From Actinomycetes bacterium (GTDB lineage: Bacteria > Actinomycetota > Acidimicrobiia > Acidimicrobiales > UBA8190): DNA of 64,000 nucleotides. Where the stretch lies: NCBI GenBank assembly GCA_021803325.1, contig JAJZLP010000095.1, positions 32,515 to 96,514 of the forward strand, in the 5' to 3' direction. Every line of letters begins with the position of its first letter. The stretch's first letter is position 1. A program made the translations under genes and the position numbers. Of the stretch, positions 8,605-16,620 are shown piece by piece. Below the pieces are notes generated by a model, which saw only the letters and a list, made by a program, of their open reading frames with translations, had not been told where the DNA came from and searched no databases.

Positions 8605-8736
8605 TCAGCCTCCGACCGTTGGGATCATGCGGGTCGGGTCCCGGCGGACGGCTCCCTGCCGCTGGATCCCGGAGGCACCCCCACCAGCGCGGGCGCCAAC
8701 GCCGGCGCGGCCCCGTTTGTTGACCTCAGATCGCAT
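8605..8736 (-). CDS. Possible small Arg/Gly-rich protein (43 aa)
   Basis: A 43-codon frame starts with ATG at 8736, with a strong AAAGGAGA ribosome site just upstream, overlaps the last 11 bp of the alpha/beta hydrolase gene and stops seven bases before the acyl-CoA synthetase ATG. The peptide is rich in Arg and Gly and ends T-R-M-I-P-T-V-G-G. It fits the operon spacing exactly, but I recognise no family. It could be a real small protein or a leader that couples the two flanking genes. Confidence 0.35.
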   Translation of the reverse strand: MRSEVNKRGRAGVGARAGGGASGIQRQGAVRRDPTRMIPTVGG

Positions 8737-9622
8737 CGTTGTCTCCTTTCGCCGCTGTCCGCTCCGAGCCGGCGACGGCCACGCCGGTCGACCCGGTGTC
8801 GAACACCCGTCGCCGATCGAGCCACGCGAGCACAGTTTCGGTGAGAGCGTCCGGATCACGCCGGTAGTAGTGGTCGTCGTCCAGCACCACGAGCTCACCG
8901 TCGGGTGCGCCGTCCGCCACCTCTTCGGCCCGTTCCCGATAGGGGGCCGGCTCGTGGGAGCCGGACACCACCAGCACCGGCATCGGCAGCGAGCCCACGT
9001 GCAGGCGGGAGTCGGCCAGTGTGTCGGGACCCCAGGTGGAAAGGACGGTGGCTGCCGCGGCCACCATCGGCACGGGGGCGCTCGATGACAGGACGATGAG
9101 CTGCTCAGGATGGCCGGCAGCCACCGCGGCCGCCGCCCGGGCCAGGTGGTGCTCCACGGCACCGTCGACGAAGACGTCTGCCGCCGCCTGCAGTTCGGGC
9201 GCGGGGCTGAGGAGCACGAGTGCAGCCGCCCGGCTGGCGTGCTCGCCCGCCTGCCAGTAGGTGGCGCGGTGTGTACCGTAGCTGTGGGCCACGGCCACGA
9301 AGGGGTGGAGCCCGCGTTCGGCCAGTAGGTCCGCTGCGGCCTGCAGGTCGAGCGGAGCGTCCTCGAAGCGGTCTCGGAGGAAGCCGATGCACCGCTCACC
9401 GTCCCCCAGAGAGCCGAGGTCGTGCCCCCGGCCATTGATCGAGAGTGCGGCGAGCCCGCGGTTGGGGGCATCGCGCAGGAAGCGCGCGACTGGCGTACCG
9501 TAGAAGTTGCCCCAGGCACCGTGTATGCCCAGCAGGGCGCCAGCGGCCGAAGGCGGTCCGGCCAGCGCGCCGTGGAGCAGCACGCCGTCACTTGTCCGGG
9601 TGCACACCAGGTCGACCAGCAC
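8726..9622 (-). CDS. Alpha/beta-hydrolase family protein
   Basis: An alpha/beta-hydrolase of about 298 residues. The oxyanion/HG motif G-I-H-G-A-W, the nucleophile elbow A-H-S-Y-G-T, the acid-bearing strand L-V-V-S-G-S-H-E and a C-terminal D-D-D-H-Y-Y with the likely catalytic histidine are all visible. The serine is in S-Y-G rather than the common S-x-G-G. GTG 9622 is chosen as start because GGAAAGGGG lies just upstream; the frame also opens at TTG 9643. It may be an esterase, lactonase or C-C hydrolase. It is divergent from an acyl-CoA synthetase and shares one operator with it. Confidence 0.78.
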   Translation of the reverse strand: MLVDLVCTRTSDGVLLHGALAGPPSAAGALLGIHGAWGNFYGTPVARFLRDAPNRGLAALSINGRGHDLGSLGDGERCIGFLRDRFEDAPLDLQAAADLLAERGLHPFVAVAHSYGTHRATYWQAGEHASRAAALVLLSPAPELQAAADVFVDGAVEHHLARAAAAVAAGHPEQLIVLSSSAPVPMVAAAATVLSTWGPDTLADSRLHVGSLPMPVLVVSGSHEPAPYRERAEEVADGAPDGELVVLDDDHYYRRDPDALTETVLAWLDRRRVFDTGSTGVAVAGSERTAAKGDNDAI

Positions 9623-9647
9623 CGGAACCCCCTTTCCGATCAAAACG

Positions 9648-9662
9648 TGACGTCAAACGTCA
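9648..9662. promoter_or_regulatory. ACGT-N3-ACGT operator 1
   Basis: TGACGTCAAACGTCA is a perfect 15-bp palindrome around a 3-bp centre. It lies in the gap between the divergent hydrolase (-) and acyl-CoA synthetase (+) genes, so it can serve both promoters. Confidence 0.75.
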
Positions 9663-9728
9663 AGTGTGACCATACTAGATTGGTCCGGGGCGACAAGGGG
9701 CCCGACCGGACATGTTTTGGAGGCAGCG

Positions 9729-11285
9729 ATGCTGGTGAGCGACATCGTGAGGCGAAACGCCGAGTTCTTCGGAGACTGTGAGGCGGTGGTGGTGCCGGGA
9801 TCACGGGTGACCCGATGGGCCGACCTCGACCGCCGCACCAACCAGCTGGCCCATGCGTTCGCAGACCTCGGCATTGCCAAGGGCGACCGGGTCGCTATGT
9901 TCGCCCCGAACTGCGGCGAGTACATCGATTTCTTCTTCGCTTGTGCCAAGGCCGGCACGATCGGTGCCGCCACCAACATCCGACTGTCGGGCAAGGAACT
10001 GGTGCACTACCTGCGCTATGTCGAGCCGGCTGCGATCATCGTGCATGCCGACGTCGCCGGCCAGGCCCGTGAGTGGCTGGGTGAGCTCGGCCCGGGGACC
10101 CGGGTCGTGGGGGCAGGCGACGGGCACGGTTTCGACACCGATCTCGAGGACCTGATCGCTGCGGCAGCGGACAGCGACCCTGGCGTCGCCGTTGACGACA
10201 CCGACATCTACCAGCTCGGGGCCACCAGCGGGACGACCGGGGTCCCCAAGGGTGCCATCCTCACCCATCGCAATGCCTTGGCCGCGATGATGAACTGGTT
10301 GGGGGAGATGCCCATACGCGAAGGGGGCACCAACCTCCAGAACATCCCGCTCTTCTTCAACCCGGGTGGGCCGGCCGGCCTGCACCCGGCGCTGATGAAG
10401 GGTGGAAGGACGGTGCTGTTCCCGTCGTTCGCCCCTCGCACCTTCCTGGCGGCTATTCCCGAGTACGGCGTGACCCACTCGATCCTGGTGCCCACCATGA
10501 TCCAGATGGTCCTGGCCGAACCGGACTGCGACTCGTTCGACCTGTCGACCCTGCAGGCGGTGAGCACCGGCGGGTCGCCGTTGCCGCGAGCCATGCTCGA
10601 ACGGGCGCGCCAGGTCTTCGGCGACGTGTTCTTCCCCCAGTACGGGATGGCGGAGACCTACTCGTGCGGGCTGATGCTGCGCCCGGAGAACCAGTTCACA
10701 TCGGGCACCGAGGCGCAGGTGCGGCACCTGGGGTCGGCCGGAAAGCCGACGCTGCTCATGTCCGTGCGGATCGTCGGCGACGACGGTGCGGACGTCCCTC
10801 ACGACAACGAGACGCCCGGCGAGATCTGGATGCGGGGTGACACCGTGTCCCCCGGCTACTTCAACATGCCCGAGGAGACCGAGGTCTCGCGTTCGGACGG
10901 CTGGTTCAAGTCCGGCGATATTGCCGTGGTGGACGACGAGGGCTTCGTGACCATCGTCGATCGGGCCAAGGACATGATCATCACCGGCGGCATCAACGTC
11001 TTCAGCTCGGAGGTCGAATCGGCCCTGATCGAGCATCCCGACGTCCAGTCGGTCGCCGTCATCGGTATCCCCCACGAGCAGTGGGGAGAGGCGATCCACG
11101 CGCTGGTGGTGCCGGCGCCAGGCCGGTCGATCGATGAGGACGAGGTCCTCCGCTTCGCCGCTGACCGCCTGACCCGATACAAGCGGCCGCGCTCGATCGA
11201 GGTGGTGGACACCCTCCCGCTGTCAGCGACCGGCAAAGTACTGAAGAAGGAGCTGCGGGCCAGGTATGTGGCTCCTGCGCGTTGA
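9729..11285 (+). CDS. Acyl-CoA synthetase (AMP-forming ligase)
   Basis: A 518-residue ANL ligase. G-A-T-S-G-T-T-G-V-P-K-G forms the phosphate loop, Q-Y-G-M-A-E-T the adenine motif, D-R-A-K-D-M-I-I-T-G-G the hinge, and the catalytic lysine sits in L-S-A-T-G-K-V-L-K. ATG 9729 follows GGAGG by five bases and gives the same N-terminus (M-L-x-S-D-x-V-R-R-N) as the paralogue at 38672, so the longer frame from 9666 is rejected. The two paralogues are alike along their whole length, including a N-I-P-x-F-F-N-P-G-G-P-x-G-L-H-P segment that probably shapes the acyl pocket. Confidence 0.9.
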   Translation: MLVSDIVRRNAEFFGDCEAVVVPGSRVTRWADLDRRTNQLAHAFADLGIAKGDRVAMFAPNCGEYIDFFFACAKAGTIGAATNIRLSGKELVHYLRYVEPAAIIVHADVAGQAREWLGELGPGTRVVGAGDGHGFDTDLEDLIAAAADSDPGVAVDDTDIYQLGATSGTTGVPKGAILTHRNALAAMMNWLGEMPIREGGTNLQNIPLFFNPGGPAGLHPALMKGGRTVLFPSFAPRTFLAAIPEYGVTHSILVPTMIQMVLAEPDCDSFDLSTLQAVSTGGSPLPRAMLERARQVFGDVFFPQYGMAETYSCGLMLRPENQFTSGTEAQVRHLGSAGKPTLLMSVRIVGDDGADVPHDNETPGEIWMRGDTVSPGYFNMPEETEVSRSDGWFKSGDIAVVDDEGFVTIVDRAKDMIITGGINVFSSEVESALIEHPDVQSVAVIGIPHEQWGEAIHALVVPAPGRSIDEDEVLRFAADRLTRYKRPRSIEVVDTLPLSATGKVLKKELRARYVAPAR

Positions 11286-11321
11286 GGGAGTCCCCAGGCC
11301 GAAGTTTGTGGGCACCGGTTC

Positions 11322-12060
11322 CGGCCCTGGCGATCGCGCCAGCCGCCGACGGTCGAGGACTGGCGGGACCGGGCGTGCCGCCAGGTTCCGGACATGGTGT
11401 GGGCGTACATCGAGAACGGTGCCGACGCCGAGTGCGCCGTCGTGAGGAATGAGCGGGCCTTCGACGGGTGGTGCCTGCGCTGGAGGGTGTTCCGGACGGC
11501 AACCGCCTCCGCGAACGACGGATCGGCATGGCCGTCCCGCCCATCGTGACGCCGGCCGGCCAGGGCAGCGCCGTCGTGCGGCCGGCCTGGTGCTGGGGGT
11601 TCGTGCACCACCGGCGGACATGGACTGGGGCGACCTGGCCTGGACCCGTCAACAGTAGGAGGGTCCGTTGTGTGCCAAGGGCATCCTGGACGCCGATGAC
11701 GCGCAGCAATCAGTGGAAGCGGGGGCTCAGGGGATGGTGGTCTCGAACCACGGTGGCCGCCAGCTCGCCGGCGGCCACCCGACCCTCCTCGCCCTGCAAC
11801 AGGTGGTTGCCCGTGTGGGTGACCGGGCGGAGGTGCTGCTCGACGGCGGCATGCGTTCCGCCCACGACGTGATCGTGGCATTGGCTTGGGCGAACGTGCC
11901 TACCTGATCGGCCGGCTGCTGGTTTACGGCCTGGGTGGAGGCGGCACCGCCGGTGTCGCCGCCGTGCTCGAGGTCCTCCGGACGGAGCTCGTGAGCAACC
12001 TGGCCCTGATGGGGGTGGAGAGGGTCGCCGACCTCGACCGCAACCCGGCGGTGCACCTGT
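11322..12060 (+). pseudogene. Decayed FMN-dependent alpha-hydroxy-acid dehydrogenase
   Basis: Three frames together recall a lactate/mandelate/glycolate oxidase. About 11343-11477 reads V-E-D-W-R-D-R-A, V-W-A-Y-I-E-N-G-A-D-A-E and A-F-D-G-W, the family N-terminus. A short R-I-G-M-A-V-P-P-I-V piece follows in another frame. At 11668-11907 comes K-G-I-L-D-A-D-D-A, the FMN-binding V-S-N-H-G-G-R-Q-L and D-G-G-M-R-S-A-H-D-V. The end, L-I-G-R-L-L-V-Y-G-L-G-G-G-G and L-R-T-E-L, lies in a third frame from about 11890. Intact members run ~1.1 kb; here about 350 bp of the middle is missing. No working product is expected. Confidence 0.8.
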
Positions 12061-12178
12061 GGAGCTTCCGGACCGGACGTCGAGGCGGGGGCGGCCGACG
12101 CCGCACGGGGAACCGGTCCGGAGGTATGCGAGGAACTGATCCGGAGCCAAACGGATCGACCTTGGTAACGACAGCGCC

Positions 12179-12736
12179 TCAGGGGCTGGGCTCCCCGTTG
12201 CCGCGTTGGCCGTTACCAGCGAGCACCACGTCGAGGGTGACGCCGGCCGGCATGGGGTAGGGCCCGTTGGCCTGGGCGATCTGGACGAGTGTCCCGTGAG
12301 CGGCCCGGGGGTGGATGAACACCTCACGCCAGTAGGGGTCATCCAGGTACAGGCCGGTCAGCGTCATTCCCTGCCGGCGGGCCGTCGCCACCGCCGCCTC
12401 GATGTCGTCCACCTTGAAGGTGACGTGGTGTAGGCCACCGGCGCCGCGGGTAGCGAAGAAGGAGTCCAGGAACGTCGATCCGCTGAGGGGCTCCATGAGC
12501 TCGATGCGGGAGTTGTCGCCGAACTGGAGCTGGATGGCTCGGTACCCCACCCGAGGGTTGTCACCGCCATCGAGGAACGAGCCGCCGAGCAGGTCATGGT
12601 AGATGGGGAGCAGGTCGCGGATGCGGCGTGCGGCGACCGCTGCGTGGTCGAAGACCGCGTGGAAGGGGGTCAGCGCCGCTGGTGGTTCCGGACCCGGTGA
12701 CAGGTCACCGGGCGGTGGGCCGGGGTTGGTCGTCAC
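12179..12736 (-). CDS. VOC (glyoxalase-fold) protein, methylmalonyl-CoA-epimerase-like
   Basis: A 185-residue vicinal-oxygen-chelate protein. F-D-H-A-A-V-A-A-R (about residues 29-37), R-I-E-L-M-E-P and G-G-L-H-H-V-T-F-K-V-D-D-I lay out the paired beta-alpha-beta-beta-beta units. The spacing of the metal-ligand His and Glu residues resembles methylmalonyl-CoA epimerase, with a proline-rich N-terminal extension. Epimerases of this type invert the alpha-carbon of a branched acyl-CoA, which would suit the mutase at 45284, but the substrate is not shown. It shares operator 2 with the decayed ABC gene on the other side. Confidence 0.75.
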   Translation of the reverse strand: MTTNPGPPPGDLSPGPEPPAALTPFHAVFDHAAVAARRIRDLLPIYHDLLGGSFLDGGDNPRVGYRAIQLQFGDNSRIELMEPLSGSTFLDSFFATRGAGGLHHVTFKVDDIEAAVATARRQGMTLTGLYLDDPYWREVFIHPRAAHGTLVQIAQANGPYPMPAGVTLDVVLAGNGQRGNGEPSP

Positions 12737-12824
12737 TTCAGCTCCTGTCCTTGGTCATGGCCATCGGGAGATGGGGGGTGACGGCGTCGCGCCCGAACCA
12801 AGCCGCGTCCCCCATCTATCAACT

Positions 12825-12839
12825 TAACGTTTGACGTAC
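12825..12839. promoter_or_regulatory. ACGT-N3-ACGT operator 2
   Basis: TAACGTTTGACGTAC lies between the VOC gene (-) and the decayed ABC ATPase region (+). The core ACGT-TTG-ACGT is intact although the plus-strand unit has collapsed. Confidence 0.7.
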
Positions 12840-13094
12840 GATGAGCATACCGGCATTACCAAGGATCATGAGGGGGAGAACATGGATCCGTTCGTAGGGA
12901 TGGTTCCGGGCGCCGCTCCGCGAATCGCGCACACAGGTGAAGCTCCTGCCGACGCCCGCATGCGGGGCATCGAGTCGATTGCTGGTGGAATGGCAACCTC
13001 CGACGCGGCCGGGTCCGGTCGGAGGCGCTGACCGCGATGGAGTCTCGCGGCCCCTCCGTCGGGTCGTCGGGCCAGGTCGTCGGGCGGCCGACAG

Positions 13095-13857
13095 CTGCCG
13101 TTCGGCGCAACCAACGAGTCCTACGACCTGGGGTACAGGTTCGCACACCAGGACCTGGAGCCCGTTGTTTCGCAGTCGATCCTGGGCAACCTCTCTTACG
13201 CCAGCGGGTTTCCCACGCGAAAGGGGACGATCAGGGGAAAGGCCGCGATGTCGGAAGCGGTGTCCGCCCTCGTGCAGGTCGGGCTGGAACTGGATCCGAG
13301 GATCAAGGTGTCGAGCCTCGGCGCGGCAAGGCAGACGGCTGTTGTCGTCGACCGTGCCATCGGCCGAGACAGCAGCCACCCGGTGCGAGCTCGTCCCCAT
13401 CGCGCAGCACCGGCGCGCCCGTGAGTCGATCAGTGCTGCTCGCACGGCCGGAAATCGAGCCTCCGGCACCCATTGACTCGCCGAGCTCCTTCAGAGATGA
13501 CCTTGCCATCGCGACGGGGATGGCCCTGCTGCCGGCCGATCGGAAGATTCACGGCGGCAACCGGCAGAAGAACCTGTTCGGAATGTGGCTGAGGATCGAG
13601 CTCGGCACCCTCCTCCTTGACGAACCCACACAGGGGGTGAACCCACACAGGGGGTGGACGTCGGGGCGAAAGCAGAGCTCCAGCGCCAGCTCCTCGCGCT
13701 TGTCGCCGAAGGTACCGCCGCCGCCGCCGCTTCTTCGACGGACGTGGACGAGCTGGTCGCAGGCTGCGACAGGGTCCTGGTGTTCCGGGCGGGGAAGACC
13801 GCCGCGGAACTCGGAGGAGACGACATCACGCCCGGCAATGTCGGCTCGTACCACTGA
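13095..13857 (+). pseudogene. Decayed sugar-type ABC transporter ATPase
   Basis: Pieces match the intact ATPase at 16617-18206. About 13095-13400 reads G-Y-R-F-A-H-Q-D-L and V-Q-V-G-L-E-L-D-P-R, the counterpart of C-R-F-V-H-Q-D-L and A-Q-V-G-L-D-V-D-P-R. From 13520, L-P-A-D-R-K-I joins directly to G-G-N-R-Q-K-N-L-F, showing loss of ~70 codons, then L-L-L-D-E-P-T-Q-G-V. A 17-bp tandem duplication (13623-13639 and 13640-13656) shifts the frame, which resumes D-V-G-A-K-A-E-L-Q to the stop at 13857. Walker A is gone. The stretch 12840-13094 contains an ATG frame at 12882 with a good ribosome site, but I recognise nothing in it. Confidence 0.8.
13623..13656. repeat. 17-bp tandem duplication inside the decayed ATPase
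   Basis: The unit aacccacacagggggtg occurs twice head to tail. Adding 17 bp breaks the reading frame immediately after the Walker B D-E-P-T-Q-G-V motif, so it is a visible inactivating change. Confidence 0.85.
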
Positions 13858-13981
13858 GGGAGTCGCCTTTCGGGGCGGTGCACCACCTACGGTGGACTCG
13901 GCAGGATCTCCTTCGTCGACCTCCCGCCTCGGTGGCGCGTACCCCGATGCCGACCTGGAGCTGTGGCCATGATCTATCAGT

Positions 13982-13996
13982 TGACGTTGGGCGTCA
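13982..13996. promoter_or_regulatory. ACGT-N3-ACGT operator 3
   Basis: TGACGTTGGGCGTCA has one ACGT and one GCGT half. The preceding T makes TTGACG (13981-13986), and a TATATT hexamer follows at 14005-14010, 18 bases on, so the palindrome may overlap a -35 box. It precedes the MDR gene at 14144. Confidence 0.7.
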
Positions 13997-14143
13997 AATA
14001 TCTATATATTCCGGACAGCCCACGCGTACGTCGCATGCCGGGAGATGGTGTCGGCGGCGCGTTGGCATGGCAGTACGGAGCCGGTACGTGTTCCGGGGGG
14101 AGGTCCATGCCACCTTCCGGTCCGTCGATGGAGGAGGAGGCCC

Positions 14144-15169
14144 ATGGCCGACGTCAATCGCACCTGGGTGCTGGCCCGGCGGCCGCACGGGACCGACTTC
14201 ACGGGAGCCCTGGAGTTGTCGGACGGCGTTGTTCCCGAGCTTGCCGAGGGTGAGGTTCTGGTCCGCAACGCACTGCTGTCACTCGATGCGGGCACGCGCA
14301 TGTGGATGAACCCCCGCGAGGACTCGTACTCGCCGCCTACGCCTCTCGGCTCACCGGTGATCGGCATGGTCCTCGGCACCGTGGTGGCCTCGCGCCACCC
14401 TGACTTCCGCCAGGGTGACCTGGTCCGGGCGTACGGGCAGTGGTCCGACTACTCGGTCTGCCAGCCGGACGTCGCCTATGCGGAGCGGCTCAGCTGGCGG
14501 CTGGATGATCTGCGCCAGTACCTGGCCGTGTTCGGGCCGAACGGTTGGACCGCCTACCTGGGGGTGCTCGAGTACACGCAGACCAAGCCGGGGGACACGT
14601 TCGTGGTGTCGGCCGCCTCCGGTGTGACCGGGGCCCTCGCCGGCCAGATCGCCAAGCAGCACGGGTGCCGTGTGGTGGGGATAACCGGCTCAGCGGCGAA
14701 GTGCGCGTGGATCGTCGACGAGCTCGGCTTCGACGCGGCGATCGACTACAGGAGCGAGGACGTGTCGGAAGCCCTGGCCAGGTTGTGCCCCGAGGGCATC
14801 GATGTGTACTTCGACAACGTCGGTGGGGACATCCTCGACGCGGCCATGGCCAACATGGCCCTGTTCGGACGGGTGGGGATCTGTGGGCTGATCGTCAACT
14901 ACGACAAGGACGAACCGATTCCGGGGCCGTACAAGTTCGACCAGATCCTGATGAAGCGGCTGACGCTCGTCGGGTTCTTCTCCCCGGACTTCTATCACCG
15001 TGGCCCGGACGTCGACCGAAAGATGCGGCCCTGGTATGAAGCGGGCAAGCTGAAGATGGAGTTCGACGTCACCGAAGGCTTGGAGAACACGCTCGATGCG
15101 TACGCCAAGCTCTTCAACAGCGCCAAGGTGGGCAAGTCTCTGGTGCAGCTGGAGGAGCTGCGCCCCTGA
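14144..15169 (+). CDS. NADP-dependent zinc-free MDR oxidoreductase (prostaglandin-reductase-like)
   Basis: A 341-residue medium-chain dehydrogenase/reductase. It lacks the Cys/His zinc ligands. It has a nucleotide fold S-A-A-S-G-V-T-G-A-L-A-G-Q-I-A-K, then V-V-G-I-T-G-S-A-A-K and D-V-Y-F-D-N-V-G-G-D-I-L-D, the signature of the leukotriene B4 dehydrogenase / CurA-like group, which reduces the double bond of alpha,beta-unsaturated ketones and aldehydes with NADPH. ATG 14144 is preferred because GGAGGAGGAGG stands immediately upstream; an earlier in-frame start at 14045 has none. Substrate unknown. Confidence 0.85.
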   Translation: MADVNRTWVLARRPHGTDFTGALELSDGVVPELAEGEVLVRNALLSLDAGTRMWMNPREDSYSPPTPLGSPVIGMVLGTVVASRHPDFRQGDLVRAYGQWSDYSVCQPDVAYAERLSWRLDDLRQYLAVFGPNGWTAYLGVLEYTQTKPGDTFVVSAASGVTGALAGQIAKQHGCRVVGITGSAAKCAWIVDELGFDAAIDYRSEDVSEALARLCPEGIDVYFDNVGGDILDAAMANMALFGRVGICGLIVNYDKDEPIPGPYKFDQILMKRLTLVGFFSPDFYHRGPDVDRKMRPWYEAGKLKMEFDVTEGLENTLDAYAKLFNSAKVGKSLVQLEELRP

Positions 15170-15252
15170 GGGCCTGGCACCCGCTGGAGTGCCCATGGCG
15201 CGCCTGGCGCCCAGGTCACCTGTGCGCCAGTGTCGCTTACGCAGAAGAAATT

Positions 15253-15274
15253 TAACGCTTGACGTTTGACGCGG
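15253..15274. promoter_or_regulatory. ACGT-N3-ACGT operator 4 (three half-sites)
   Basis: TAACGCTTGACGTTTGACGC carries three ACGY half-sites, beginning at 15255, 15262 and 15269, that is one every 7 bp. Two overlapping palindromes can therefore form. It stands upstream of the ABC importer operon. Confidence 0.75.
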
Positions 15275-15465
15275 TAGATGCATACGATACGGCCGATGAA
15301 GGGTAGGGAGGGGGCGATGTGCGCCAGAGCCGCCGTTCACATCAGCCGGGCTACCGGCTCGGCGTGACGGATCCCGAACACGCCCCATCTCCACGTCGGC
15401 TGGGACATCGTTCATCGCTGTTCCGCCGCCGGCATCACTCCACTCGCGACTACCCAGGGGGTTCA

Positions 15466-16620
15466 ATGCGAACTAACAAGCCATCCAACTCGATCAAGCT
15501 CGTGGGGGTGATGCTGGCCGCCGCTGTCACGCTCGCGGCATGCAGCTCGTCGTCGAGCTCCACGAGCACGACGGCGGGATCGTCGTCTGGCACCACCTCG
15601 GGCGGGTCCTCCAACAGTGAGGTCGCCAAGGCCCAGGCCTTCGTCAAGAAGTACGAGCAGGTGCCGACTGGCATCCCGACCACCACTCCGCTCAAGACGA
15701 AGCCGCCGACCGGCAAGACGATCGTGTTCATGCACTGCACGGACGTCAGCCAGTGCACTGACATCGGCACCGGCCTGCAAGCGGCGACGGCGGCCGTCGG
15801 CTGGACCCTGAAGCAGATCGACTACCAGTCGGCCAACCCTGCCACTCTTGTCTCCGCGCTGCAGCAGGGCCTGCAGTACCACCCGGTCGCTGCCATCCTC
15901 ACCGGCCTGCCCAGCGCCGCGTGGGCGAGCGAGCTCGCCGCCTACCAGAAGGCGGGCGTCCCCATCATCGAGGGCTACACCGCTGACCCGCTGGGGAACG
16001 GGATCATCGCCAACGTCGGCGGCACCCCCTACACCACCCTGGTCGGCCAGATCATCGCCAACTGGGTGATCGCCGACTCCAACGGCAAGGCGAACATCGT
16101 CTCGTACCAGGTGCCCGACTTCCCGGTGCTCGCCGCCTTCGACAAGGGCTTCACCGACACGATCAACAGCGGTTGCTCGGCCTGCAAGATCACCGTGGTC
16201 ACGGGGACCATTGCCCAGGCCACCAGCGGCCAGGGTCCCAGCCAGATCGTCTCGGCTTTGCAGCGCGACCCGTCGGCGGGCTACGTGGTGACGGACGACG
16301 CCACGTGGATCGACGGCCTGCCCTCGGCCCTCAGCGCCGCCGGCCTGCACGTCAAGGTCGCCGGTGAGAGCGGCGACGTCCAGGCCCTGACGGCCGTCAA
16401 GAGCGGTACGGAGAGCGCCTTCACCGGCCTGGCCACCATCCCCGGTGCCTGGACCATGCTCGACGCCGCCCTGCGCTACGTCGAGGGGATGCCGGTCCCG
16501 GCAGAGGACGCCCAGTTGCCGGTGCAGTTGCTGACGGCGGGCGTACCGTTCACGGTGTCCAACTCCTACAACCTTCCGTCCAACTACCAGGAGCTGTGGA
16601 AGGCACTGTGGAAGGTGTGA
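15466..16620 (+). CDS. ABC transporter substrate-binding lipoprotein (sugar type)
   Basis: A 384-residue exported binding protein. A lipoprotein signal (charged start, hydrophobic run, L-A-A-C with Cys26 as lipid anchor) leads into a Ser/Thr/Gly linker, then two Rossmann-like lobes of the periplasmic-binding-protein type-1 fold (K-T-I-V-F-M-H-C-T near the start of lobe 1). ATG 15466 is chosen because it gives the signal peptide and follows AGGGGG; the frame opens earlier at 15319. It is the first gene of a three-gene importer. Such systems usually carry sugars, but here the load may be the catabolic substrate of the cluster (inference). Confidence 0.85.
   Translation: MRTNKPSNSIKLVGVMLAAAVTLAACSSSSSSTSTTAGSSSGTTSGGSSNSEVAKAQAFVKKYEQVPTGIPTTTPLKTKPPTGKTIVFMHCTDVSQCTDIGTGLQAATAAVGWTLKQIDYQSANPATLVSALQQGLQYHPVAAILTGLPSAAWASELAAYQKAGVPIIEGYTADPLGNGIIANVGGTPYTTLVGQIIANWVIADSNGKANIVSYQVPDFPVLAAFDKGFTDTINSGCSACKITVVTGTIAQATSGQGPSQIVSALQRDPSAGYVVTDDATWIDGLPSALSAAGLHVKVAGESGDVQALTAVKSGTESAFTGLATIPGAWTMLDAALRYVEGMPVPAEDAQLPVQLLTAGVPFTVSNSYNLPSNYQELWKALWKV

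Noticed and set aside
12882..13031. 50-codon frame with a good ribosome site downstream of operator 2
   Set aside because: It resembles no protein I know and leads into the decayed ATPase region; more likely the broken front of that unit than a functional gene.
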